A program made the position numbers and the translations under genes. The notes beneath the pieces were generated by a model. It did not search any database. It saw nothing but the letters and a program-made list of their open reading frames with translations, and was not told where the DNA came from. This document shows, one piece after another, positions 47,341 through 59,444 of a stretch of DNA of 64,000 bases. The stretch covers positions 1-64,000 of the forward strand of contig JAECUM010004332.1 in the NCBI GenBank assembly GCA_016617855.1. Direction: 5' to 3'. Each line of letters begins with the position of its first letter. Positions within the stretch are counted from its first letter, which is position 1. This DNA comes from Megalonaias nervosa. Its lineage: Eukaryota > Mollusca > Bivalvia > Unionida > Unionidae.

Positions 47341-48309
47341 ATAAATAATGTCTTCATTTAACGAGGGTAACACAATCAGCCAAGTATATCTAATATCCCA
47401 ATAGACCTCATCTCTCTGGTAAAATAAGCAATTACATATAAACACACCTAGACTGATATTAAATCAGACATGTGCAACTTCCTCCAGTGCATTGGCTGGA
47501 CAGCAAATTTAAAACCATACTTTATGATGTAAATGTAACTGGATAAAGTGCGACCATAGGCCAGAGACTGCACATGCCAGTTGGTCATCAGATACAAATT
47601 GTGAGCTTTAGTAATGTTTTGTGGATCAGGCACATGTGAGAGAGTGTAACTGAATAATAGGTCAGTAGATAAAATGTGTTTTAGTAACAAAAATAGGTCA
47701 GGAGATAAGTGAATTGGTGAAAGAATGATCAGCAGACATTAATTCTATTTCATTACTAAAAAGTAGGATAGCAGACAGTGTTACCCTTGTTGGAATGGGG
47801 ATATACTGTTACCTTTGTCCATCCACTGTTAAATAGACATATACTGTTGCCCTTGTCCACCCCACCCCACCCCACCCCCGCACACTGTCTGGTACAGCAG
47901 ATGAAAATCTTTTCAATGCTGAAGAATATCAGATGGTTTCAGTACTCATATTTAAAAACAAAGATTTTGGTCCTGAATTCTACAATTTGTTTTAGTCAGT
48001 AGAGCATCAGTCCCATCAAGGGACTCTTGTTTATATGCTTACATGAAAATGGGAGCAGCAAAACTTTTTTTGTTTGAATTACATGTTTATGGGCAGTATT
48101 GGTTAGAAATAAGCAAGAAACATGATGAGATGCATCCATTAACATCTTTGCAATAATTTGCTTCATTGTGACTTCCATAGGGCTCATCATGTATGACAGC
48201 CTTATTTCTAACTTGCCATGAAATGATTCAAATCTTACCTTGAAAGCTATGCTATACATTTTGGATGTAGTCTTTTTTTAATCAAGATATTGATTTTGTT
48301 CATAAGTAC

Positions 48310-48455
48310 TATATATTTTGCCAATTAGAGATTGATACACTTTTTAATGGGCAGTGCTCAGATTGGTACACTTTTTAATGGGCATTGCCCAGATTGAAAC
48401 ACCTTTTAATGGGTAGTGCCCAGATTGATACACTTTTTAAAGGGCAGTTCCCTCT
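48310..48455. repeat. Short minisatellite, unit about 37 bp
   Basis: Four units with GATACACTTTTTAATGGGCA and GTGCCCAGATT. Confidence 0.9.
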
Positions 48456-50255
48456 TATGATTAATATACAACCAGAAATTCTTGGTTGTTTTTGCAGAAT
48501 TTTTAAAGTGTCATAATATGAAGAAAAAAGAGTTTGTTGCTGTGTAATTTTTAAAATTAACATTAAATTGATTAACAAGTTTGTTTGCTCTGATTATATC
48601 ATTTAAATTGAATGCATAAAGTGTAAATTGTGGCCCACCATTTCATAATTTTATATAGAGGCGCTTTCATAAACAGTACATTTCCCTCATGATTCATTCA
48701 TGAACTCACTTTTTGCACAGAACAAGGTATTATTGACTTAGCAGATTTTCAGGATAAGATGTTTCTAGCATACAGTAAAACGAAGTGTTTTGGACTTGGG
48801 TTTAATTTTTTTGCCGCTCTTCACAATTTTGCTTTCCTGGGAAGAAAATTCTTGCCCTGAGGTGTTTGATTACTTTAAAAAACCCCAGTTCAATAGGTTA
48901 AATGAAAGGTGGAGAGGGAAAGAGTTCAAGAAAAGTCACTTGGTGTCTTTGGATGTTAAGGAGGTGATGCATATATCAGACTGGTCAACTGGATTATGAC
49001 CTGTAACATTGTAGGACATGACAACAGAGGTGGTGGAGTTTGACCCCTGCCATGTTATGGCCACTAAATCTTATCTGGACTTCCTGTTTTAGACAGTAGA
49101 GAAAACATCTTTTCAGAATTCAGTGAAAGCATTTCCTCTTCTTATAGACATAGCTAATTGTGAGGTGTTGTAAGGTTGGTTCCTATAATATTATATGTCC
49201 AGGAGTTAAGTCTTGCTGCAAATGAAGAGGCATACAGTGTCAGCCCACTTCCTGAATCATTAACCATTTAATTTTCGAGAAGAACATCCCATATTTATCA
49301 AAAGAGACACAAACCTTTTTTTTTGGGTAAAAGAATCATTTACCATGTAAGCTTCAGTAATGTTTAGCTCAGAATAATAAAATGTACTAATGGCTTTACA
49401 ACAGATAATGTATTTGCCAATTGCATCAATTCAAACTTTTAAAATTTTTTTGGTTCATATAGCTCTCATTGCAGTTCAGGAGTTTTGGAACACAGTTTTG
49501 TTTATATTATGTTAAAATCTTTGGGCCAGATTCTTACATTAATTTAGGCTAGATACAGTCTGTCTGACATTCTAATTGAAGTAAAAATGGTGGCTTATTT
49601 GCTCCGAAATATCGGTGTTTCACTTTTTTCCATGAAATTTAAATGTATTCTTTTACATTTGTTTTTTTAAATTTATGAAATATCTGGCTTGATAAGAGCA
49701 GTAGTTTTGTTGTAATACTGTACAAAATGTTGAATTAGGGCCCAAATCATTTCTTACATAGGTTGATGTGATGGGAAATGTTTCTGTAACATGACAATAT
49801 GCAGACCAAGCTTGCAAATTTAGGTTTCATTGTAAAGAGTGTTGATTGGTTTAGACCTAAACCAACAACAAAAGAAAGAAATCAACTAGAGATATGTACA
49901 CCATATAGATGTCTCAGATTAACATGCATAAATATTTAAGAAAAATAAAAATCACTCATTAGTTTTACCATGTTCAGAAACAAAGATGCATCACAGAACA
50001 GATGAAAGAGTCATCTCTGAATCCTTGAAATGTTTTGTAATTTACAACGTATCTCATGTATGCTAGATCAATCAAAAAATAACTTGAAAAAAAATCCAAG
50101 CATACATGTATATCCAAACAAATATTGCAGTAATAGAGAATAACATTATGCATACCTGTCATTGCAGAATTATCAGAAAAGAAATTTTAGGAATGTTCTA
50201 ATAGCGTGTAGATAGAACTATATTAACAAGACATTAGTTTGTTGTTGCCACCCCC

Positions 50256-50298
<43 letters not shown>
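50256..50298. repeat. (GA)n microsatellite
   Basis: GA run with one interruption. Confidence 0.96.
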
Positions 50299-51329
50299 AA
50301 AAAAATACATGCAATACCATTGAATGTTTAAAAGCATGAATTTATAGATAAAGAAATAGTAACAAGTATTGAATTTAAATTATTTTATGGTTTGCTTCAT
50401 TGTAGTTTAATTGTGACTTAGGTTTAAATGTTGCAGCTGAATGTGAATATTATGACCAGTTTATGAATGTTAGCAAGTTGATGAATCTGAGAAACTGCCT
50501 CATGTTTTATTGACTTCAAAATAACTGCCTTGTTATAGTGCCTATTAGATGCTAGTATTTTACTGTTTATACCAATAAGTGAATCTCTTTAATTCATCTG
50601 ACTTCCTTCTTATGGTACCCATTAGGCTCCAGTATTTTTTTTGTTTTTATAAAAAAGTGAATCTCTCTCGTTCAACTCTCATTATATCATCATTATCCCT
50701 ACTTCTCTTAAATATATTAACCATTTATCATCAGCATCATTCTTATAGCAGTGATATCCTAAAGACTGTAATTACTTATACCATATTTCTAATGCTTGTT
50801 TGCATATGGGAATTGCAGTTATGCTCAGTTAAAAGGTAGCTGGTATGCCCAAATAATAGAGAAATGGGTGCAATAAAATAATTAAAATTTAAGAAAATGT
50901 TTTATTAATTCAGAGTTGACTTGTTTATTGTATATAACCCATTCTGAAACCAGTGATAAATATAGTTGATGGAAAATGACATTGAAGATCAAAGAAGAAA
51001 TATGTAGCCAAAAGAAATTATTTGAAATAGAAATTATTTCATCAAAGTTAACTTAGTCTTTTAATAGACTATTTCAAATGATCAGTTTACAGGTAATCAT
51101 TTCCTGAAACAGAAATCAAAGTCAATGATAACATCAGTATTGACAGAGAAACTGATGTCAGGTAATGATTATAAATATGGGATTAAGAAACTTAACCAAC
51201 CATATGAAGATTCTAATAAATTAGGTTTAAAAAACATAAATTATTCTGTATTACTGAATTTATAAATAGGTGACAAGTTGAAAAATGATAAACTAGTGAA
51301 GGTGATGATGATGACAATGTCCAATTGTT

Positions 51330-51533
51330 GCTGTTGTTATTATTAATATTATTATTATTATTGTAATGGGAACTGGTCAGATCAGACCTGTTTGCTTAGT
51401 CAGAAAATGCAAAAAGTTAAGAGGATGAAATTATTATTATTATTGTTGTTGTTGTTGTTGTTGTTGTTGTAAATTTTATTGTTCAAATCACCTGTTTACT
51501 TTGTCATCCTATGCAAAAGTCAAGAAGCTGCAA

Positions 51534-51582
<49 letters not shown>

Positions 51583-51690
51583 GTTGCTGTAAATTTTATT
51601 GGTCAGATCACCTGTTTACTTAGTTATCCTAGGCAAAAGTCATGAGGCTGCACTATAATTATTATTGTTGTTGTTGTTGCTTTGTTAGTA
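51330..51690. repeat. Nested repeat: ATT/GTT microsatellites in tandem with a unique spacer
   Basis: Three units of about 110-120 bp. Each has a trinucleotide run (ATT then GTT), then TAAATTTTATTGGTCAGATC, ACCTGTTTACTTAGT and GCAAAAGTCAAGAAGCTGCA. The trinucleotide run differs strongly in length and composition among units. Confidence 0.88.
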
Positions 51691-52624
51691 TAATTATTGT
51701 TCTAACTGGTAGTGGTTAATTCACTCCAGTTTGCTACGGCTAATTTGCAGATGACAACTGTTTTTTTTTGTTTTTTTTGTTTATTGGCAAACTTGCGCTA
51801 AGTTCTCACCTTTGCACACCCTTCGCATTAACCAGATTTAGGTGTTACCTAGGTGTATTTCATCTTGTAGTGTCCGGTCACAGGTGATATACAAGAAGGA
51901 AATGTGCACCCCAGAATCACTTAAAATTACATATTTCTTGACTGACAGATGAAAATGTTGCTAAACTGTTGCATAGAGGAATAAATGGTATTTGTTCAGA
52001 TCACATTCTAACCAATAAAATGGCATGTATTTGCAGTAATCATGGTTGAATGACTTTAATGAGTTTTTTGACTATATCTTCACATCAAAGATTCTTGAAA
52101 TTAGTATACAAAATTTGGGTGGTATATTGGAGTCACCTTGTCTGTCTATTCATCTGTAACACTTTCATTGGCTTAATGCCTCCTAAATCCTATTTAGATA
52201 AATACATGAAGCTTGTATACTTTTGTATCAAGACTGGACGTTGTGTCCTGTAAAAGAAATCTGGAGTCTGTTGGATCAATATACCAAGTAGGAGTTGTCC
52301 CCATTATTTTTACAAATTGTGCCATCCATCTGTCATACTCACTATCTCTTGAACCATTTGAGATCGTTTCTTAAAACTTGGTATACATTGGTATTATGGC
52401 AAAGATTTTGATCCATGTAAAAATTCAACTTTGTTGGATTAGTACTTTCAGAGTTATATTTCCATGTTTGAAAACAAAATTTATACTTCATTACTCTATA
52501 ACGGTTTGAAGTATCTTTTGTGGATTTAGTGGTGCAATGAGAATAACTCTTTGGTGTAAACAACAGAACTGCTTCCTCAATCTAAGAATGTAAATACCAA
52601 TGACGATATGTTGCTTTCCCAAAC

Positions 52625-52797
52625 CCTACTCACTTTTTAATAATGGAGACCAATTGCAAACCGCACGGATCCACCCACCTCCATTCACCATCACATAATA
52701 CGCCAGAAAATATGGGTCATTTCAGTTTGCTAGGAGTAATCAGTAGAACAAACAACACAGACCCTAATCTGCCAGCACATTATGCAATGCTGTTAGG
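52625..52797 (+). mobile_element. Foldback MITE copy 5, right end missing
   Basis: Left end CTACTCACTTTTTAATA, then GACCAATTGCAAACCGCA, a decayed first hairpin, the linker TAGGAGTAATCAGTAGAACA and CAGACCCTAATCTGCCAGCA. It breaks off before the right terminal repeat. Confidence 0.7.
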
Positions 52798-53194
52798 ACT
52801 CTAATTATATGTGCAGTAAAGTCTATTCCAGTATCTTCACAAAAAATGATATGCATTTTATAATATGGTGAGTTTATGTTACATATAAAAATGGGCTCTG
52901 TCAGGTTATTACTTTTAGAGTGGGTGGTATTTGGGCAAGCACTCACAGACAGATTTAGTTCTGTTTTTAAGTGTTTCCTGGTAGAGGAAAATATTTTTTT
53001 TTGTTAGTTTTTTGTTTATTTAGTTTTATAACTCTGTAGTGAAGCAAAATATGCAAAAAGCTGTGACATAGGTCACTGAAGAAGGCTTCTAGTTACCATA
53101 AGAGCTTCTAGGTACCATAAGAACTTCTTTTTCAGTGAAAATAACCATGTCTGAGGGATGACTGTTACAAAATGGCATTGAATGTTCAAGCTGT

Positions 53195-53670
53195 AAGATT
53201 AAAAGCTTGCATATCATTAATGGACCAATTTTTCTCAAACTTGAAATAATACCGTTGTGTATATTAATGACAAATTTTCATCAAACTTGAGACATAGTAC
53301 CTTTGTGTATCATTAATGGACAAATTTTCATCAAACTTGAGCCATGATACCCTTCTGTATCATTAATGGACCAATTGTCCTCAGACTTGAGACATAGTAC
53401 CCTTGTGTATCATTAATGGACCAGTTTGACTCAAACTTGAGACATAGTACCCTTGTGTATTATTAATGGACCACTTTTACTAAAACTTAAAACATTAACC
53501 TTTTGAATCATTAATGGACCAATTCTCATCAAACTTGAGTCATGATACCCTTCTTTATGTTAAATGGACCAATTTTACTCAGACCTGAGACATAGTATCC
53601 TTGTGTATTGTTAATGGACCAATTTTTGTTAAACTTGATACATTGTACCCTTGTGTATAATTAATGGACC
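53195..53670. repeat. Minisatellite, unit about 58 bp
   Basis: About eight units with ATTAATGGACCAATTTTTCT, CAAACTTGAGACATAGTACC and CTTGTGTATCATT. The array ends exactly where SINE-A copy 4 begins, within a unit. Confidence 0.92.
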
Positions 53671-53975
53671 ACTGCCCCAGTGGCATAAGTGGTTAGCGTC
53701 TACATTGGTTGTAGGAGGTCATGGGTTTGAGCCCAGCCGAGTCATACCAAAGACTTACAAACATGGTTGCAGCTGCCTCACTTGGTTCTTAGCATTAAGA
53801 GGTTAGTGTTAGGGCTGGCTGGTCTTGTGTCAGGATAATGTGACTGGGTGGGACATGATGCCACATGTCTGTGGCATGATGCCCCAGTGCTAGACATCAC
53901 TATCAACTGCCACACTGCAGACATCTTAGTGACATGACTAAAATTATTAAAGCTACATAAAAAATCCAAACGCAA
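53671..53975 (+). mobile_element. SINE-A copy 4
   Basis: Head CCCCAGTGGCATAAGTGGTT, B box ATGGGTTTGAGCCC, conserved body, tail ATAAAAAATCCAAACGCAAC. It is inserted after ATTAATGGACC of the minisatellite. Confidence 0.9.
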
Positions 53976-55124
53976 CTTTTTTAGCGATGCCACTTTCAGT
54001 GTGAATGCGATACCCTCAATATTTTGGATCCTAGTTAACCTACACATAAAACTTGTCTTGTAGAGGCATCTGAATGGGGGTAACTTGTAAAAAATGGGTC
54101 ACTGTGATAAAGTTTTGAACTTGAGGGTTTTTTTTGTATTTTTAGCTATCTGGTCATTATGCCTTCAATATCCTGGACCCAGTTTTATGTAAACTATTGA
54201 AAATTGGCATGTGGATGCATTTGAAGGAGAGAAACTCATCCATCCCAAAGTAGGTCACAGTGTTCAAATTTTCAGGCTTGAGTGACTCAAGTATTTTATT
54301 CTTAAATCAGTTGGCAGGCACTCTGAATGTGTTGTTGGTGAGAGGGTTCATGTTTACAAGTAAACAAATTGTTTGTTTTTCATTATGGGCTGGTTAGAGT
54401 TTAAAATATTTTAGAATCTGCTAAGAGTCCAACAAGAAAGCCTGTATATGTATTGTACCTTCTTTGCAGCAGCCCTTCTGCCTCAGGTAGTGTTGCAGAA
54501 GTGTAGGTTAGAACCTTTGATCTTTTCTCACCTGTAAATGCTTCATTTCCTCTTCCTCCACTTGATGGTAAGTTTTTTTTCCTGTGCCTTTAACCCGCCC
54601 CAACTAACAGGATGCACCTTTGAACTTACCCTGACCCCATCCCATGTAAACAGGATGAGAATTTAAAAAAGAAAAGACCATGTAAAATATGACCTGAAGG
54701 TATACTTTGATTTCTTTTCCTCCTCTCTAATCATGCTGTTGATTTTGCATTATTAACAAAAAAACTGAAGATATAGTTCCATATTTATAAATATACACAT
54801 GTAGTGTGTTAGAACTTATTTTCCGAATTCACTGAATAAGTTCATTGATGTAATTTTATGAGCACAACTCATTAGCTTTTCTACATAATTAAAAATTAAC
54901 ATTCAAATGGAGTTAAACTATTCTGATCAGTTCAGTCCAATTTATGTTTTACTGTTGTTAGTGTAATATGTACAGTATTATGTATTTGGTTATAACCCCC
55001 CCCGTTTTGTGTTTTATTTTTTCATCTTTATATCAGCACAGTAAAGATTAATCTTGAGTTTTGACTTTTACAGAACTTTATTTATCTCCATGTCTATAAA
55101 TAAATAACATTGAATAAAGCTAGC

Positions 55125-55296
55125 ACCATATATACCCACTTATAAGTGGAGTCATTGCATACAAAAAGATCCTGATCTGCTGTAGCATATTGCGCTGCAG
55201 ATCAGGGTCTGTGTTGTTTGTTTAGTGATTACTCCAAACAGACTGGGTCTTTGTAGTTTGTAGTTGGGCTTGTCTTATAAGTGAGTATATATGGTA
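55125..55296 (-). mobile_element. Foldback MITE copy 6, best terminal repeats
   Basis: Left end ACCATATATACCCACTTATA and right end ending TTATAAGTGAGTATATATGGT match as inverted repeats with one mismatch in about 20. The second hairpin is intact (arms AGATCCTGATCTGC and GCAGATCAGGGTCT, 55162-55208). The first hairpin has lost one arm, so this copy is shorter (about 172 bp). Confidence 0.87.
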
Positions 55297-56959
55297 TATA
55301 GGCAATCTATCTGCATTCTGTCAGCAGTTCAAGTGCATTTAAAGTTCTTATTTTTGTTTCTTATTTGTATTATTCATCATAACAGTTTATGGAGATAGCA
55401 TGACATTTTTGTGATCATTTCCAGTTTTGAATGTCTCACTGTGTGCTTGACTTTAATGTGACAAAACTTTGCTTGTGTGGTGTAATTTGATTATTGAGGT
55501 TTGTCTTGAAAATATCAGTTTTGGTACTTTGAAGATAGCATAAGGATCTTGGAATTTTGATCTGTCTGGAATAGGGAAAGAACAAGATGAGTAACTTAAA
55601 ACTGCATAGGAATTTAGCCGTTTTAAAAAGAGTTTTTGTTTAATTATCCATTATTCTTTGCAAAAATGTTCAGTTTCATGCTTATATATGGATTAAAACA
55701 TCATGTTACGAGTCTATGCTCTTAAAATAAATAACAAAAATAAGTAACAAAAAAGAATGAAGACAACAAGCTTTGTAACATTTAACAAATAATTTATTTC
55801 CCTAGAATACAAAGTGAAAATTGAGAAAAAAGAACTTACGGTATTGTGAATTAAGTCCAAAAATAATCCAAGAATTAAAGACACAAGTCCTAGTAATAAA
55901 AGGTCCTGAATAAAATTAAGTTCAAGTCCCAAAGAGATCCAAAATTGAAGGTGGTGACGTGTCTGTTATGGTCTGCAAATTGCTGATGTGTCAACAGTCT
56001 CTTGTTGAATCACAGAAATATTATTCCAGGTTTGAATTCAGTATGCATTCCAATGAATGTCTTTATCCAAGAATTTTATCAGAGCACTATTGTATTTCCA
56101 GAGAAAATAATCACTTGAATTCAGTAATTTGAAGAAAATAAAATTCAGCCCAAACTGGTCACAACAAAGTGCTAGATGTTAAAGCATGACTGGTAAAATC
56201 CTTAGTCACAAGATAATAAAGTTCTCTGCTTGACCTCAAGGTCACAGTTAGCATTTTCTAAAAACAACCATTACCTAATGGAGAATAACCTTCAAGAATG
56301 ATCTAATGAGCCTTGTTTGTTTACAACACAATAACCTATTAAATTCACTTGAGAATCTCCAAAACCCTGACCCTGATCAAGATATTTATTCCTTTGTTTA
56401 CCTGAATAATAATTCAGTTAATAAGCTCATACACATAGAGAATAATGAAGCTGTTATTAGTTGTTTATGTAAATGGAAAAAAAAAAAATAAAATAAAGTC
56501 AGTCAGGTCAAGCAGAACTGAACTAATTTTTTTTGGGACAATGTCAAGCCCAGCAAACAATGTTACATTACAATAACATGTAATAAAATAAAAAAAATTA
56601 AACCTAACAGACAAACAAATAAATTAAATATACGTAACAATCATATAATCAAAGAAAAGAAGTGAGACCTAAATTTGTCTGATGGACGAAAATATTTAAT
56701 TGACCTAGCCACGAGGCCATTTGAGCATTTGATGTGTTTTTTCATAAGTAGTCTGTAGTGTGCATGTTAACATTTGCTATTTCTGACTTTTCAGAAGCCT
56801 TTGGATCAGTCTTGACTAGATTTCATAGGGCACTTTCTGGCAGCAGGACATTTCATTTTTTTAATCGAAATGAGGCCTGTTGCCATAAAATACAGACATG
56901 TAACTAAAAATATGAACTAAAAACTTTAAAATAACTTTTATTTAGAAACCGCTGATAAA

Positions 56960-58190
56960 AATTGGACAGACTTGCATCAACCTTGCTTCAAGACAATGTC
57001 ATTTTTGTTGACAGAAATCATCTGGCGTAATGTTCTTTCATATTTTTTTCAAATGATGCTGATCTGCCATCAGATATGGCCACCAGCATAAAACAAAAAA
57101 AAAACCCAAACAAATAAATCAAACTTTAAATGACTCTTCTCAAGAATGACTCTTCAGAATTTTACTAAATTTGACAAATCATCCTGGTGCTCTTTAATGT
57201 TTGCCCATCTGCTATAAGATATGGACATCATTACTAAAAGCAGAAACTTTAAACAATTTCATTTTGAAAAAAACACACCCTGTCAGTAGATGCTCATCAT
57301 AATTTTTGTTAACAGAAATCATTCTGGCTGGATGCTCTTTCACATATACTCAAATGATGCTGCTCTGCTATCAGATATGTCACTGTTAATAAAGAAAAAA
57401 TTAAAAATACTTATTATCAGTAACCACTCAACAGAATTCCACCAAATTGGACAGAAAGCATTTTGGCATGAAGGTCCTTCAAATTAGTTTAATTTAGTTG
57501 ATCTCTTCTCAAAACATGGCCACCATTACTAAAATAATTTAAAAACCTTTAAATTACTTCTCAGTTACAAATCAACAAAACTAGACCAAATTTGAAAGAA
57601 AGTATCCTAACATGGTGCTCTGTCACATTTGTTGTTGTTGTTGTTGTTGTTGTGGGGCTTAACGCCATTTTTCAGCACACGATAGGCTATACATGGCGGC
57701 CAGTATTAATGGTGGAGGAAGAAACCGGGAAATCCCCGAAAAGAACCACCGACCCACGAGAAGCTACTGGCAAGCTTTCTCACATATCCACATTCGCCGA
57801 ATCTTAGACTCGAATCCACGCAGACAGAGGTGAGATGGCAGTGATCCATAACAGAGAGCGTTTTAGACCACTTGGCCACTCGGGGGCCCCCTGTCACATT
57901 TGTTCAAATGATGCTGACCCGCATCAGATACGGCCATCATTACTCAATATGGGAATGATTTGGAAATGACTTCTGCTCTAGAACTGCTCAACAGACTTGG
58001 ACCAACTTTGATAGAAGGCATTGTAGCATGAAGGCCTTTGAAATTGTTCAGAAATGCTGATCCGCCATCAAATATGCACACTAACTAAAAATAGGAAAAC
58101 TGTTAAATGACTTGAAAAACAGCTGAACATAATGTTTACCAAATTTTTCAGAAAGCAAGGCATGAATGGCTTTAAAATTTTACAAATAAT
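56960..58190. repeat. Satellite-like array, unit about 140-145 bp, split by SINE-B
   Basis: About eight degenerate units with CAAATGATGCTGATCTGCCA, TCAGATATGGCCACCATTAC, ACTTTAAATGACTTCTC and CAGAAAGCATTCTGGCATGA-like blocks. The core around GCTGATCTG...ATATGGCCACCA is shared with the 42.7-kb array. SINE-B copy 4 interrupts it. Confidence 0.88.
57631..57890 (-). mobile_element. SINE-B copy 4
   Basis: GTT run (the (CAA)n tail) at 57631-57652, GGGGCTTAACGCCATTTTTC, conserved body, B box on plus AGACTCGAATCC and head CCACTTGGCCACTCGGGGGC. An exact target duplication CTGTCACATTTGTT flanks it (57620-57633 and 57891-57904; its last bases overlap the tail). Confidence 0.93.
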
Positions 58191-58380
58191 GTAACTAAAA
58201 GGTGAGTAATATCATGCCCACTTCATCCTTTTGATTAAAAAAATGCCATTGTTCGAAACTGAGCTAAAAATACTGTAGACCTGAAGTGCCTAAAGCAAAT
58301 GTAAACAGCAGGTCCTTCTTGTGAGCTGCAGGCCCCGCCAAGAAAGAAAAATATGAAAAAATCTTGAGTAGAAAATATAT

Positions 58381-58545
58381 TCATTGATTCTGCAGCCTCA
58401 AAAAGGTCAGTATCATCATCATCATCAGAAAACACATTGTGAAAATCTGAGTCATGGTCTGACAATACAGAATCCTTGTCACTGTCTGTTGTAATGTTGT
58501 CATTATCAGTTTTACAACTGAAATGAGAATCTGAATATTGAAAAA
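58381..58545 (-). other. Acidic open frame, unidentified
   Basis: After a pyrimidine-rich acceptor-like TGTTTTTCAATATTCAG (minus), an open frame reads SHFSCKTDNDNITTDSDKDS then VLSDHDSDFHNVFSDDDDDT and LFEAAESMN before turning into Phe-rich sequence. Acidic Ser/Asp leaders of this kind occur at the N-terminus of piggyBac-type transposases and of many nuclear proteins. The Asp run comes from a short CAT microsatellite, and there is no donor nearby, so it may be nothing. Confidence 0.25.
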
Positions 58546-58954
58546 CACATAAAATTCAAACAAATTTTAGACCAAATTTGAGAGAATGAATCTTAGCAAG
58601 AAAATCTTAAGTTTCTACAGTTTGTGCCAATTAGCCATCAGTTGTGTCTGTCTTTAAAAAAAGGAAACAGAAGTGCATTTTTCATGAAGAAAAATGCTAA
58701 ATAAAATTTGAAACAATTTCAGAGAGATACCCAACTAACCTAGCTTGCTTGATTATCTGCTCTTGCTTTGGCTATTAGGCCAATATCAGCAATTTGAGTG
58801 ATCTTTGTATTCACTTGGGCCTCTTGTTCTTTTATATACCACTGCACCCATTTTATATAGCTTTCAACACGATTTCGGATAATAGGAATAGTTTCCTGCT
58901 AAGGGTGACATTTTGATATCTTAAGTCACCTATGTCTTGACAGGACAAAGCTTT

Positions 58955-59064
58955 TGAAAAAGGCTTGTGATGAAACGTGTCAAGTCATTTTGATTTTCCA
59001 GTCACTGAGTGAAAAAGGCTTGTGATGAAACGTGTCAAGTCATTTTGATTTTCCAGTCACTGAG
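58955..59064. repeat. Exact 55-bp tandem duplication
   Basis: Two identical 55-base copies (58955-59009 and 59010-59064) containing GGCTTGTGATGAAACGTGTC and CCAGTCACTGAG; the first six bases of a third copy follow. No mismatches, so the duplication is recent compared with the other arrays here. Confidence 0.97.
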
Positions 59065-59250
59065 TGAAAACGCATGAATATTGATATCAAGGATGTAAAT
59101 CCCCTCACCTGCAAGGTGTGTCATAACCCTACGTCCTGCCGCCTTTGATGTCATTAGTGTTGTCAGTTACTTTTGATCTGATACCATATACTGTCAAATA
59201 ATGCACAAAATAAACAAGGATGTTTATTATTGCTACAATTATTTGTACAG

Positions 59251-59444
59251 CATATGTACTTGCTTATGAGTCCAGCTGCAAACTGCCCCAGATCTGCCAT
59301 TATGTAATGCACTGGCAGATATGGTTCTCTGCAGTTTGTTAGGAGTAATCAGTAGAACAAACAACACAGACACTAATCTGGAGGCGTATCATGATCAGGA
59401 TCTTGGTTCAGTTTGATTCAACTTATAAGCGAGTATAGATGGTA
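59251..59444 (+). mobile_element. Foldback MITE copy 7
   Basis: GTCCAGCTGCAAACTGC, decayed first hairpin around GCACTGGCAGAT, linker TTAGGAGTAATCAGTAGAAC, second hairpin region and right end ACTTATAAGCGAGTATAGAT followed by GGTA. The left end is decayed (TATGTACTTGCTTATGAG). Confidence 0.8.

Noticed and set aside
54440..54520. Acceptor-like TTCTTTGCAG followed by open sequence, considered as the next NT5C2-like exon
   Set aside because: The translation in the required phase lacks the family's VYKSP-like block and hits stops.
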